A program made the position numbers and the translations under genes. This document shows positions 1 through 12,566 of a DNA stretch of 64,000 nucleotides, piece by piece. Origin of the DNA: Gremmenia infestans (lineage: Eukaryota > Ascomycota > Leotiomycetes > Helotiales > Hamatocanthoscyphaceae); the NCBI GenBank assembly GCA_032629725.1, contig JAFEVB010000012.1, forward strand, positions 620,001 to 684,000, given 5' to 3'. The stretch's first letter is position 1. Each line of letters opens with the position of its first letter. The notes under the pieces are model-generated. The model was not told where the DNA came from. It saw only the letters and a list, made by a program, of their open reading frames with translations, and did not search any database.

Positions 1-615
1 CCCACCACCAATCAATGTAAAGTAATACAGATAATAGATACAGACAATACAGATACCGTATCATATCAACACACCAACTAATTGTCAAACCGAGCCCTGC
101 CCTGTCTGAAGCCTTCTTCTCTTACACAATCGTATAGTAGGTCTAGTCTGGCTACTCCTTACATCTATAAATAAGGTGGGCGACTGACATCTTGCCTGTA
201 CTCGAGAAAATGTTGTATTTTAATAGCTTGGAGTGACGGTTCATCGTGGTCAGGAGAACACTGCAAGGCAGACGAGAGGAGTCAAATGTTCTTTTAGCAT
301 AGGGGCGTCAGAGCAACAATAGTGTGAGCCTCAATCATCTAACCCTTCAGCCCCCACCTGCTGGATTCAGCCGCAGAGGCTCGATGTCCATATGCGTCTG
401 CTAAAGGGCTTGTAGACTAATGAATGCGACGTGAAATGCATATCAAGGGCGTCATCCATCGTTGCCTCAATGCCTCCCGTGGACCGCAATGTTTTCACAA
501 CCCACTGGTATAACTGCTTACACCTACCTCTCCCCTAAAACCCCAAGGCCAAAGTTCTTACTTTCTCCATTTTCCTCCATCTAAAGCTTCGTAGAAGCAC
601 AGACGCCAGGTCTCA

Positions 616-654
616 CGTTTGCCCATCTCGTTTGCCCATCTCGTTTGCCCATCT
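616..654. repeat. Three tandem 13-bp units
   Basis: The unit cgtttgcccatct occurs three times head to tail without mismatch (616-628, 629-641, 642-654). It is a minisatellite-like slip repeat with no evident coding or regulatory role. Confidence 0.85.
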
Positions 655-3245
655 CAGTCATGGTCAAGGCAAGCTCAGCCTCCTCCAAAATAGTATGTAC
701 GTATACAGTACGCCGCGACTCCGATGGATCCTTTAGCGACTGGCTCTCATCTTCCCAAGGCACCGAGATATATAACGAAACAGAAAAGTATACGCAAATC
801 AATTGGGCTATAAGTTGGCTAGAGTCCGCAAGTAGCCTTGTAGCATTTCAGCTCACCACCGGCAGATGTCAGCACTTGAGCTTCGAAGAGTCCAGCCTCG
901 TATCGCAGTCACGGGTAGATTTCTAAAGCGAGCCCCCAAATGAACCCCTTTTCAACTTTACTGACCCCTATCTAAAGGTGTAGATTCTTTCAATTGCCTA
1001 CCTAAGAATGGTAAGTTTCGCTGAGAACCATAGGGCACACTCCAGTAGATTGCGTTCTCCTACCAATAGAGGCCTGCTTGTTACGCGAGGTCTTTCTACC
1101 ACAGCCATTGAAATCCAGACAGCCTGAAAGCAATCAACAAATGCCTGTCCGCAGACTGCAGAGCAATATATGAAGCCAAAAATGGGCAAATATGAACCAG
1201 TCACCAAGACAGCCTGACAGCCCCAGAAAGAGATCGCGCAAATTACCCCGGAGGGCCGCAAATTAAGTTTATATCCAACGCATGACACTTTTCTAAAGAT
1301 TTGAGGCTTTAACAACTGTGCACGACCATTCACCCGCCTTGGTCAATTTGGCTACATATTATGATGATAGGGTGTTCATATACCAAACATGATCACGCCC
1401 TACGCCAAGTATTCAACCATTATCAATCAAGCTGGTATTGTATAACAAGGCGAGTTTCACATGGTATTCTGCTTAGATGGACATCTGCAATCTTTACCTG
1501 AAGAAGTAGTTATGGAGCTCAAAGAAGACGACTTAGGAAACCTTGGAGGCAACGTTCAAACTATGTGATTCACACCCGAATCACACTGCAGTTTGAATGT
1601 GACTCCAGCATTGCATTCACGGGAAGCGACCTAGGGACCCCTTATTTTACGACGAGGAATATTAACGCAGAAGTTGAAAATGTTTAGTAAGGAAGGACCG
1701 ATGTGCTCATTGAGTCATGTTTTACAGTACAGCACGGCCCCCTTTCGTAAAACTGGGGCACGGAACAGTAACTCACATTCCACTTCTTCTTTCACTTCTG
1801 CGCTTCTTTAGAATACAGCGCATTCCTTTATTTTGGGGATACTACCGGTAGGTCGCTGTCTGAATGTTGTTATTAAGCTCTCGCGTACTAGCATACCCAG
1901 GTGCTCCCTGGAAGTCCCAATAGGAAGGGCCCCATCAATCTACAACGTGGCATGTTTCGATTATCTGCGGCTTCAACGTATATCCTAGTTTTTCTTCACC
2001 GTGTTGCTCTTCTCTTCTACTAAGGCGAACGGATGCCTTCATACGTGTTTTCAATGGATACATCGAATGGCGCTTTTCAACCAACAACGAGTGTCATTGC
2101 AGCGGCGAATTCTAGGCAGCTAGAAATGTTCTCAACGGCAAACTGAAAACATTAGGAGGAAGACATGGGGCTTTTAAGTTTATAGGCTCCATCGTAAGAC
2201 CTCTAGTGAGGGGATGCTGATTTGATGACTTTATAACTTCCGGTACCCTAGTGTATAAACTTAGTTCATCCACTGAATGATTTCCTACGATTACTACTCC
2301 CTACTGCGAGTGCGCAACCCTGAACATAGAAGGCTAGATATAACCTCCAGTAAGGACTCTAGAAAAATATCATTTGTTGTAGTGATGTCCAAAGTTGTAA
2401 TTATACACGAGATTCAACTTATATACGAGAATCCTCTCACGTCATTCTCTCTGAGGCTTCCTTCTTGCTCTTGGCTCTTCTTAGTTCTTACAGCGCGGTT
2501 TATCTCCAGCCCATCATCTATTCACTTCAATTCAAGGGAATACAAGACTCACTCACCGACTGCCGGCACTCATTCCGGGCAAACGGGTCAATGCCCGTAC
2601 CCGAAATTCAAGAGAAGAGTTGTCGTCAAAAGTTGCTGCACACACACGGGGACATTAATAATCGACTCGGTGATAATCGCGAGATATTCATCTAGTCTGG
2701 ATGCCTCACTGCAACCCATACCTCGTAATTAATTACCTTCTTCGTCTGTCTCCCTAAAAAAAAATCAGGGGCTTATTCACGTGTTCCTGTCCGGAGCTGG
2801 CCGCCGTGTCTATCGGGTTCCAGCGGACACCAATACGATATACTTCGTATTAAGCAAAGAATTTTTCAACATTGCTCAATAAATAGCCAGGAATAGCAAA
2901 GAGCCATTATTCATTCTCTTTTGCCTCATTTCGTCACTCACGACTATGCCGGGAGTGCCGGCAAATACCCACTTCTATATGCAGCGAGACGCTTGCTTGG
3001 AGATATGTTGTGGCGAAGGTATGGTGATGCCGAGGAAGACCAAATGCGCAACCTGCGTGTGGCTGAGTGCAGGAAACACACGACGCTTTCAGCTTTTCAT
3101 GGACTTTGATCTTCGCAGTACGCGTTGATCAACAATCTGTCTGAAAACCTTCGTTGAAGTTTGGTTTAGTTTGTTTTTCGGTAAAAAATTGATATGTTGA
3201 GTTTCCATAGCTTAGAAGTTTAGGTGCTTGGTCACAACACCCACC

Positions 3246-3356
3246 CTCTCCATCCGAGAAAAAGTTGTCGGAATAAAGTCACGTGTATGCGCCAAAATTC
3301 GTCAAATCGGCCTATGCACGCCTATGCATTCCGACAACTTTTTCTCGGACGGAGAG
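3246..3356. mobile_element. MITE-like short inverted-repeat element
   Basis: Two exact 22-base inverted arms lie at 3253-3274 and 3328-3349 and extend outward with one mismatch to 29 bases (3246-3274 and 3328-3356). The interior is 53 bases and has no ORF of note. A 7-base direct repeat, ccaccct, lies at 3241-3247 and 3357-3363. It resembles a target-site duplication, although its left copy overlaps the first two bases of the extended arm. The size and arms suit a tiny non-autonomous DNA transposon or a hairpin element. A transcribed foldback RNA is another possibility. No second copy was seen in this window. Confidence 0.45.
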
Positions 3357-5001
3357 CCACCCTACCACCTCCTGCATTCAGGGGCTAAATATTTAGCGAG
3401 AAAACCACGCTATGCCACCACGTCCCGTCCCTGAAAGCGAGCCGAAGGGGCGGGAGAAGATCTTTCCCATTCCTTGCATTTTCCTTATTCGCCCCTAACA
3501 TGTTTATTTCAACGACGTATTTGCCCCCTTGGATTTCATAGGTGCGATTAGTGATGAGTAACCGTTTTCATTTACATATGACTGTTCCGGACTTGCCCCT
3601 GACACGTTCTGTCGCGCAGCCTTGAGATGACATTTTATTGGCGCAGGCCGAGCTGAATCTCTAGCAGATTACTTGCCTTCTTCAGCCAGTGCTTATTCCA
3701 CATCTTATTGGCCCCAGATCGCTGCATACCCCTTGTCTCTTACACGCTTCTTGGCCTAATAAGTCCAAATGACTGGTACTTACCGAATCTAAGTGGGCAA
3801 ACCAGCTGCCAACGAGAAAGATCGCTCGCTGTTCTTGCCGTAATCGATCGGTGGACCCTATTAGTGCCGTCGCCTTGCCCCAAACCGATTTCTTTTGAGC
3901 CTCATGATTCGAAGTTCAAAGCCGATAGACAGACGGCCCGAAGACAAGGGCTGGATGCCAGCTTCGAGAAAGTGCTGCTGCCTTACGGGGGCAAATCATC
4001 GGCGGCCACTCGCGCCTGAGTCATTGCTTTTATTGTGTGTCAGAGTGAGATGAGCATGACCGCGACCGACCGAGTACGGGTTCTGTGAGGCGGCTAAAGT
4101 AGTCAATAGATGGTGGAGAATGGAAAGGCAACCGCTGGGGCTTTGGATGCCTCGTCAATTGCAGCTGAGATGCTTGTTTCGTTGTCTTGAGGACGTGGTC
4201 GGGAGTTTGCGGCAACTGGCTGGGCTGGAGAGGTGTGGTGAGCGTGGCCAGAGTAGGTGAGGCCAGAAGTGACCTTCTGCCAAACATTTTATATTGGCTT
4301 GTGGTGTTGTCGTATGATCGTATCTCGGGGCTTGAGCATTGAGGCTCTAGATTAAGAACCCGTGGAAAGTCCCGTCGCACAGCAGAGAATATGTTACAGT
4401 GGTTTAACTTAAGCCGCTTGAGCACAACTACCCTGTGGTGTTGTGGCGCTTCTGTTCACAGAACGTGGCAAAGTAAGACCAATTGCTAAATAAATAAAAG
4501 CACACAAGTACGCTCAGAATATTCAATGAAAGTTACACTTCACAGATGGGGCGACACTTTATAACACGACATCCAACCATCTAATCCTCGGCAACCGAGC
4601 AAGCACACACACGATCTTTCGGAGGTTCACTCCGATCGTATGGACTTCACATTGTCACTAGTACCACTCCTGTGTGATGTCGTAAATGATAACCTGTTCG
4701 CCTCATTTGCTGCCCAACGATAGCGTTGGAGTACATAAAGCTGAAAAGGGTCGAGAAAATCGGCATCACACGTTGCGGCAGATGACGCTTATCCGCCCTC
4801 TTTCATGTCTGAGATGTGACAGACATTCTCGTCTGGTGACAACAACAGGGAGAACAGCCTCCGAGAAATATGAAACCTTCAAATTTGAAGCAAGGTAAAA
4901 GATGAAGGCGCGAAAGGAATGTGAATGAAGAGATGATGTATGAGACAGGAGAAGTATTGAGGTCAATGCGGCGAAGATTGGTGCTATCATCGCTTGTCTG
5001 C

Positions 5002-5023
5002 GCTGCAACCGCGCGGTTGCAGC
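5002..5023. promoter_or_regulatory. 22-bp perfect GC-rich palindrome
   Basis: The half-site gctgcaaccgc is followed immediately by its exact reverse complement, with the symmetry centre between 5012 and 5013. The site is strongly GC-rich in ordinary sequence and contains ccgcgcgg, which has the CGG/CCG triplets bound by fungal Zn2Cys6 regulators. It could be a dimeric transcription-factor site or a chance or recombinogenic palindrome. No gene lies next to it. Confidence 0.4.
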
Positions 5024-8000
5024 CGCTCTGAACCATATTCGGTTTCGGGAGCGACAGCTAGCGGAACACAGCAGCTTGCAGATAATTGATGGAGCTCGCC
5101 ATTGCAAAATGGAGATAATTCGCGGAATCTAACGTATGTGTGCATAGAAACGAAGATAACCGCCAAAGACAGACCCTTCATCAGGCTCCTTGTATTCCCG
5201 CACAATGGTAAAGGCCAATGTAAATGGATAATGACTGCAAATGTGGTTGCCGTTGACCGGAAAGAGAACTTGAATTATCGGGCAGAAACACGATTCCAAG
5301 CTACATCCACTTATGCAGTGTCTCCTCATCTTCGGGTCATGTAGCAAGCCTATTCTCTGTGCGATGAGGGCGGAGAAGGCAATTTGTATATTGGGAGGCC
5401 ATACAGGCAGTACTGCATACAGCGGCAGCATGCAAGATATTACCGCATTGGTGCCTGATGAGTAGTAACCGGAAGTAGCACGACTATGTGCAAGATTAAA
5501 AATAGCATTGCGAAGAGAGTACATATGCACCATGAAGGGCAATCTTTTGCTGAAAGCGGAGTACCACAATGAAATCACGAAAGTGTGGGGGATTTTAGTA
5601 CTCCTCAAAGGAATTTGAGGAAACAATTCCCGTGATAAATTAAACACAGCAGCGAGGCAACGAGTATACTATGTCTCATTCGCCAGGATGAACATAAGCG
5701 AGGTATATAATGTAACATGTACACACGCCTATGTATGCAAATGTGTCGCACGAATTTCGGGCTTTAGCTCAGATACATGTCGATCTTCAAGAGTCAACTA
5801 GGTATGCGCTTAGACTGAGCACTGTAACTTTGAGAGATGTCTGGGAGGGTATCGGGCACTGGTACTGGCACTGGCACTGACCAAGGGAGGATTCTGGTAG
5901 GATGTTGCCCCTCCAAATATCATCGGTCTCTGGTGAGTCGTGACGAGTTTGGATATATACTTTGATTCCGATCTCAGGCTGGAAGGTGGTATGGTGGCTT
6001 TCTAACATGCTTCAAGACGACCAAGACAGGTGCGCTTTCTAAGATCATCACTGGGTCTTTGGAAAGCTTGTAGGTGAAAGCAACTTGAACTATTCTTTCA
6101 ATTTTTAAATCCTAGGTTGTTGTACAACTTCGACATAGGTTGGAATAAGCGAGCGAGCCTTGTCAGGCCACCAGCGGGCTTACATAATTGCTTACAATAG
6201 CAATGCACGTAAAACCATAAGAACTCCATTCCTGCTTCACTCTTTATTAGTATCCAGTACACAATATAAGCTTTTGTCTACATACGTTAGCGTCACCTTA
6301 TGACTTGATCATCCGCTGCGTCCTGTATATCTGACAAGCCTGTATTGTTTAGGGTGTCATGTGGCTAGTCATTTCTTTTTCTCCTTCTTTGCCCCTTTTC
6401 TCTTCTCCTTTTGATTACAACTTTAGTACGTTTACAATATTCTTTGCTTTTTACTCTTTGCTCTTTAGAAACCATTATCAAGTGGATTATGCGTCAGTTT
6501 GCAATGTCAATGCAATTGCCGTCCCCATTTTTCCAACTTCTCTTTCGGGCTTTTCTGTCAGCAAAAACTCAATCTCTGTCTCTGTCACCATCTCCTTATT
6601 TCAATCTGTGTGTATTTGGAAATATATTCACATTCACTTTTTCTTTAAAATTCTGCTGGACGCCTTTACTTCTCGTTATAATCGTTCTTTCTTTTGCTGC
6701 TTATCCTTCTCTCTGCATCTTTTGAATTGTCGTGTTATAGCGTCGGTGCGGCGTCATTTTGTCGCCACTTAATCCTACGGGGGTAAGTTAAAGAGCTTCC
6801 TGATTGATGCTACGTACACCACTCATATATGAATTAAGAGGAGCTCAAAGCTTTTGGGAATTACTGTTCTATTTCAGCGGCGATATCGCTAGTTGCTTGA
6901 TATCCTTTGGGTCGACGACGAGGACGGCATCACAAAGTCCATATCTAAGCTAAGTACGAAACATAATGAGAAAAATAGCTGGGTCCAGCCACAGCAAAAG
7001 CTTAGTTGAACTCAGCTGACAGCCTGTAATATGGCGATCATGCTGTTTCTTTTCTTTGCATTTACTCCTTTGAGCTCTCATTCCAGCTTGGCGAGTGCTC
7101 GTAATTATGGCAAAAGAGTCACATAGTCTGATAATTCCACAGGCATCACTGTTTTTACACTTGTTATCCAGACTTGTCTGATGGAGGCGTTGAAGAGCAT
7201 CTCGTAGGAGTATTGATCTCAGTGGGATGAGCGTTCTTTTTCAAACATTTTGCTAAAGTAATCCAACCCTATGTTCGCCATGTTCAAGAACTTACCGAAG
7301 TTAGTCTAGATGCTTTCCTATTGTTTACAATATAGATGATGAGCGTGCTAGTGGCACAATTTCCTGTCGTTTAATGAAATACCACTGCTTATCAAGAACA
7401 ATACGAGCAGATGAGTCATACGGCTAGAGCTTATGCTTTAATAGAGGCAAAGTTACAAGTGATGCTGGTGTGGAACCAAAGTGCGAACGAGAGTCATATT
7501 TTTGCTTTGAAAGTATTTTGTCTCAATGAAGGATCTTAACTTCCCACAGAAGGGCTTTCCCTCCACATTCAAGAATAGACTTCTACAGGAGTACCTGTCC
7601 TACTGTAAATTCAAGACTAGATGGTTCACGTCTATCCAGTTATCCAGTGAGTGCTCTCGACTAGGATTTTGGTTTATGCCGACAAGAAAGTAGGATTGGT
7701 GTCTCGTTCATGGATGCAAAATGTTTCCAAGAGACCATGATTTCGTTTGCATATGCTTACTAGCAGTGCACTAAGATGAGATTGAAAGTCAAGTTACCTA
7801 TGTACTTCGTATAATTTGGCATTTCACCTCCATATCTCCACCTTGATGTCTGCTCCAGGGTGACCCTTGAGACCTAGTCAAAAGTGGGAGTTCGATACTC
7901 ACACCAATGCAAGTCTAAAGAAGCATTTGGTTGCCTTACACCGAAGTCGTAGTATTTGCAGTGAAAAATGTAATTTGGGGTCCGAGCACATACTCACCGC

Positions 8001-8499
8001 AACACTGCGCCTGCGCTATGCGCATACCACACCGCTCAGATCTTGGTTACCTGGAGTTGTTTGTATGTATTAGCACCAAGACGCACTTTCAGAGCTATCA
8101 TTATTGTGAGGGCTTGTATATGATATATCCAAGCGCAATCTCCTAGATCGGACGGATCGGATCTTCAGGGGTCCAAAGGGGAATTTATCGAGAACCCTTA
8201 CATCTAGGCTATCCCAAGCTCATGTTCATGATAGCATTGTGGAAAAGGTAGTTTCTGCCAGGACGAGGCTCTCGTGAAAGCATAAAAGTAATTCTGATTA
8301 CTGCCTGGCACATTACATTTTGGAGATGGGAGTCATGGGACTGAGGCAACTTGCAACCTTCATTGTAATAGTCAATTGACCGAGAAGTAAAGAATAGAGA
8401 TAGGCAAACTTGCAGTTTAATGAAGCCTGAATACTGTGAATTTGCACACATTCCGGGCGCAAAGCTGGGCAACTTTGACAGCCTTGGGGCGTCAGGATA

Positions 8500-8540
8500 G
8501 TTGAATACCTTAGGTACCTATTCAACATACCTAAGGTACC
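8500..8540. repeat. Nested palindromes with TACCTAAGGTA core
   Basis: Two hairpins overlap. GTTGAATA (8500-8507) pairs with TATTCAAC (8519-8526), and taccttaggta (8506-8516) pairs with tacctaaggta (8528-8538). The sequence belongs to a family of TAGGTA/TACCTA-rich patches scattered through the spacers of this window. Confidence 0.55.
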
Positions 8541-9647
8541 TATAGGTAGGCATGATCAGCCTTGCCTGATGCTGCCTCGTTTGCTTTGCTACCATTCAAA
8601 AGGCAGAGCATCACACCATCTGCATCACTGCATACAGCCCGTGGGTGTGCTTGTCGACGAAGCGGGGTCATCGGCCGGTAATCGGAGCTTCCCCACCCCG
8701 AGAGGCCAAGAACTATCTAAATTTCTCATGTAAATGTCCATTTCTATCGACAAAAGAGATGCAAAAGGACCATATAAAATGCCAAATCTTCCAACAAGAC
8801 GTGATTGAAGTACATTGGGCCTCAATACTTCGCCGATGACGCAAATGAGGTATACGATAAGTAACATGGTGTGCTATTTTTAAACATATTGGACACCTGT
8901 CACACAGATTAATAATTTGATCATGTTTTCAGCAAAGGCAAACAAGGCAAACGCTCTAAGGTCGCTTGGGGCTCGTGGATAGATGTCTCTTAGGGCCGAA
9001 AGGGATGCTTCTGTACTTCCTTGCATAATAAAGGCTTTCCCTCCCTGCCCCTTTTCAATAGGCCGTAGGTAGGTACTCGGAGAAGAAAAGTTCGGCGTTC
9101 GGGGAGCATATCTTGCTTATCCGACCGGATTATCCCACCGCGCGCGCGCGCCATCTTTCCTTGGGGGGAAACAGCGCCTAAAAAGCTCGCAGCCTTATGT
9201 GTACGATATGTGATTATTATGATGGATGGGCCGCAAGTGGGGTCTGTGCGGATACCACGTTCTAGTGAACGTGCTGGAAACGTGCTTCCCGTCGTCCACA
9301 CTTGTTGTAAGCTTGTATGGAGTTTGTTTCAAAAGGGGGTTTTCTGGAGGGAAACTAAAGATGGTTGTGTCACAAATGTGGTGCAAGTCAGTTGATCTTT
9401 CAAAGTGCCATTTGATTATATCGAGATAAGCTATCATGAACAAAGGTGGTGCACGGGATTGTGCTGTGATTGGTGCCCCCAAGATGGAGCGAAATTGAGG
9501 AGGTACCACAAGTATCCTTTAGGAAATGAATGGACGATATACTCTCGGATCTCGATGAGCCAGCCGTACAATGTAGATATCATCGAGAGTCGGGCGTTCT
9601 CTCCAAGTACCTTCCTGACTCCTAAGTAGCGGAAGGCTGATCATCAG

Positions 9648-9679
9648 CATGACTGCAAATACGCGGATATGCAGTCATG
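9648..9679. repeat. 10-bp inverted repeat, 12-nt loop
   Basis: catgactgca (9648-9657) and tgcagtcatg (9670-9679) are exact reverse complements separated by 12 bases. No run of T follows that would make it a terminator, and there is no gene beside it. Its function is unknown. Confidence 0.45.
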
Positions 9680-12297
9680 TCATGTCTAAGGCTGAGGTAA
9701 GTCTTATTTCCCGCCCCATCGTTAGAATTTGTGCGAATCGATCAGGTGCAGCAGTGTGAAAGGCAGCCAAGAGACTATAAAGTGTCTGCCTCTTATGTAT
9801 GGCTGCCTGGGAAGGCTTCTAGAGCATTTCATGATCTCACGATGTTGGGGTTCAGAGGCAAGGCAATGATCACCTGTGCCTTTTCGGGCAAAAGCCCAAG
9901 GCTTTGAGTGAGATTTTCAATGCAGCTGTGAAAGAGGGCGATTTGTAAGACTTCGGCAATCCAGAATGCCGAGTCAAGAGCAGAAGGCAGTTATCAAAGT
10001 GTTTCAGAGCATCATCAATAGGTGGAATGGCTTGACAATACATCATGGAATCACAAGGTGTCTCTCGTTCCATTGCATCACTAGACCAGCACTGTAGTAT
10101 TTCCTGATTCCAGGCTGCGACTGTTTGCCTTTTCATCGCCCGAATCCTTTCAGACTATTGACATAAATGTAATCCCGTTGAAAGTCTAAACACAACACTA
10201 AATCGGCGTATAAGTCTAACCCGATATATCGTGAGTGGTGTGAAGAAAGGAACATAGTCTCCAAATAATGCCATCAAAAATGCCACCGAGTATAGTAGTC
10301 ATAGAGTCTTTTGGGGTACTTCGTAGCAAGCATTCCATATGTCAAAGAATTCCACCCAATGGGAATCTGAAAGGAGCAAGATTCAAAACTCGTAATGGTA
10401 GTTTATCTCAAACGTGCGTTGCTCAAAGTGAAAGTGATGGTAGCCATCAAGTGCAACGATTACTTAATGTGTAGGTAATTGTTCGCCTTTTCACATGCAG
10501 GCTCAAAGATGGGAACACCTCGTTTTGGGAGACCCGTTGTGCCGTTTCTTCTATAATTCCAGATCTATAGTAAGTAGTCTATTGGAGCTTGTCAAAAAGA
10601 CTATTAACATCCTATAGAGATTTGTGTTCACAAAGCCCCCTTTAAAGTTCAAGTGAAATGGTAGCTATGGATGTTATAATAATATGTTTTAGGTTTTCAG
10701 TATGGCTTGGTAATTTCGCTTTGGGCAGACGACGTGCCTTGTTCTTAGAGTATTCAAAACTTCCCAAATTCGATGTAATTACTAAATTAACGTTTTACAT
10801 CAAGCTATTTCGAAGAAAGAGCGCGCTAGGTGTGAGGTTTCGAGCAGGAGTGATAAGTATGAAATGTTCTTTCCGCGATGCCTTGAGTGATCAAAGGAAT
10901 ATGATCATTAGACTGGATTATCGCGAAACAAAGGCTATAAGTGTTATTCTCTCGCATTAAGTAGTATATCCATTCTAGATGTGCCGGTTAAAACTTGACT
11001 AATAAATACTACTAGCTCAACATAACTTAAAAGGTGATATGAAAGTTCCGAGTAACTGCGGGTGGTTTCAATGATTGACGAATCACTATAGTCAATGCAA
11101 CTAGTGCACGAAACTGGGCCTTTCAAGAGCTCCATGGTTCAATGCCACATTCCGTGGACAAAGTCCTACACTAGGAGGCTGAAGGTCTATGCTTGAAAAG
11201 GAGCGCAAGAGCTAGGGAAATAGACAAAAGCCAAGCATGTTTCAAATTAGAGAATCGTAGAAAAGGCTTGGGGTTAGTGCGGTCCGGGTTCGCAGGTCAT
11301 AATAGACTTGAATCAGCACTTGCTTGTACGAAGTAATTTTGTCCGTGGAGTATGAGTATGGGACAGTGAAGACACTATCATAGATAGGCCTGTCAATGAT
11401 ATGTATAACTTGGATCTGTCTCCGGATCCCCGGGTAGAGATTGTTGGATTTGGTTGGTAAGGAATAGCTACGCTTGCTTATCCTAGACCATCCCTCGATG
11501 CCGGTTTGAACTCGCATATCACACTCAACGACCCACTTGACGTTGATTCTCGGGTCAGATATCTCATTCCGTAGAAATTTGCGTTATATGCAATGCGGTA
11601 GCCCGGAACCCGTTGAATCCCCACCTGTGAGTCTGTGACAACTCAACTAGCTTTCATAACTCTAGATTCTCAGGCTCTGACTTTCAGGCTCTGATCTCAC
11701 CCAGAAGTGTGTTGAAACTATGTTTGACACTACAAGAGAGAAGAGCGCTAACTCAGATAGAAATCACTTGCTGATGAATATGAAAACTCGAAGATGAAGA
11801 CTGAGAGAAAACCCTGGAAGTCCATCACATCTAGGCTTAATCGCATCAACCCCATTCCGTTGTGGAGTACCGTAGCGGTGCAGTCATCACTCGGCATTTC
11901 CGAACGGAGCTGGCAGCCACATAGGATGTCACAAAGTAATTCATATACGGTACTATGCAAACTGCTAGAAACGATATTCTAGCATGACGACTTTATGAGG
12001 TTGACTTGACTCGTGTTGTAGAGGATATAAGCACGAGTCATGCTTTAAACACGGAGAAGACGGAAAGCGGAATTTCCCCGCTCCCGTTGGCTTTTATAGT
12101 AGCTTACCTAAGTGTCCGCAAGCCTCGGCCGAGCCCCCTGTATATGACGAGTTACCACGGGAAAACAACATATTCCCAAATTAATTGTTTCTCCCCGCAA
12201 AAGTACATTCTTAATCCCGGGGTAGACTAGACTAGCTTGGTAAGTCGACAAGTACCTACAGGTACCTTCCCTCTCTAGGTGATAGGTACATAGGTAG

Positions 12298-12363
12298 TTG
12301 TTTTTTCTATCCTCTCTTCTCTCTCTTCCTCTTCCTCTTCCTCTCTCCCTCCCCTTCTTGCTT
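12298..12363 (+). promoter_or_regulatory. Pyrimidine-rich promoter tract of the ligase gene
   Basis: A long CT-rich stretch built from ctctt/cctctt units lies about 200-270 bases before the acyl-CoA ligase ATG. Such tracts are common near transcription starts in filamentous fungi. The assignment rests on position and composition only. Confidence 0.35.
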
Positions 12364-12566
12364 TCTCAGTTGCGAAAGTACGTGCTTCTTCCCCAGGCTT
12401 GGGGCTTGTGTTCAGTGAAGAAAGCCGACTGTTACGCACAACTCTGCCTGCATCGATTTCACCGAGGACGCGAGGCACATCTACGAGACATATTCCATCT
12501 TTCCCAGCGTCTTACGGCTACACGGCTACACAGCTAGCTACAGTTGCTTGATCTCCAAAACTCAAG

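Larger units (their letters stand above)
1..12566. other. Gene-poor left flank
   Basis: I see no gene that can be supported here on either strand. Open frames are short (at most about 150 codons), lack recognisable domains and do not join across credible introns. No transposase, reverse transcriptase or integrase motif was recognised, and no convincing tRNA. Several small palindromes and an inverted-repeat element are listed separately. The stretch may be intergenic or degraded repeat DNA. Composition is only moderately AT-rich, so heavy RIP mutation is not obvious by eye. Confidence 0.6.

Noticed and set aside
2277..2732. 151-codon frame in the left flank
   Set aside because: No domain, poor codon use and no promoter or homologue recognised; expected by chance in this length of DNA.
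7885..7915. tRNA T-arm-like sequence (gagttcgatactc)
   Set aside because: The arm has a mismatch, and no acceptor, D or anticodon stem can be drawn in the 50 bases upstream.
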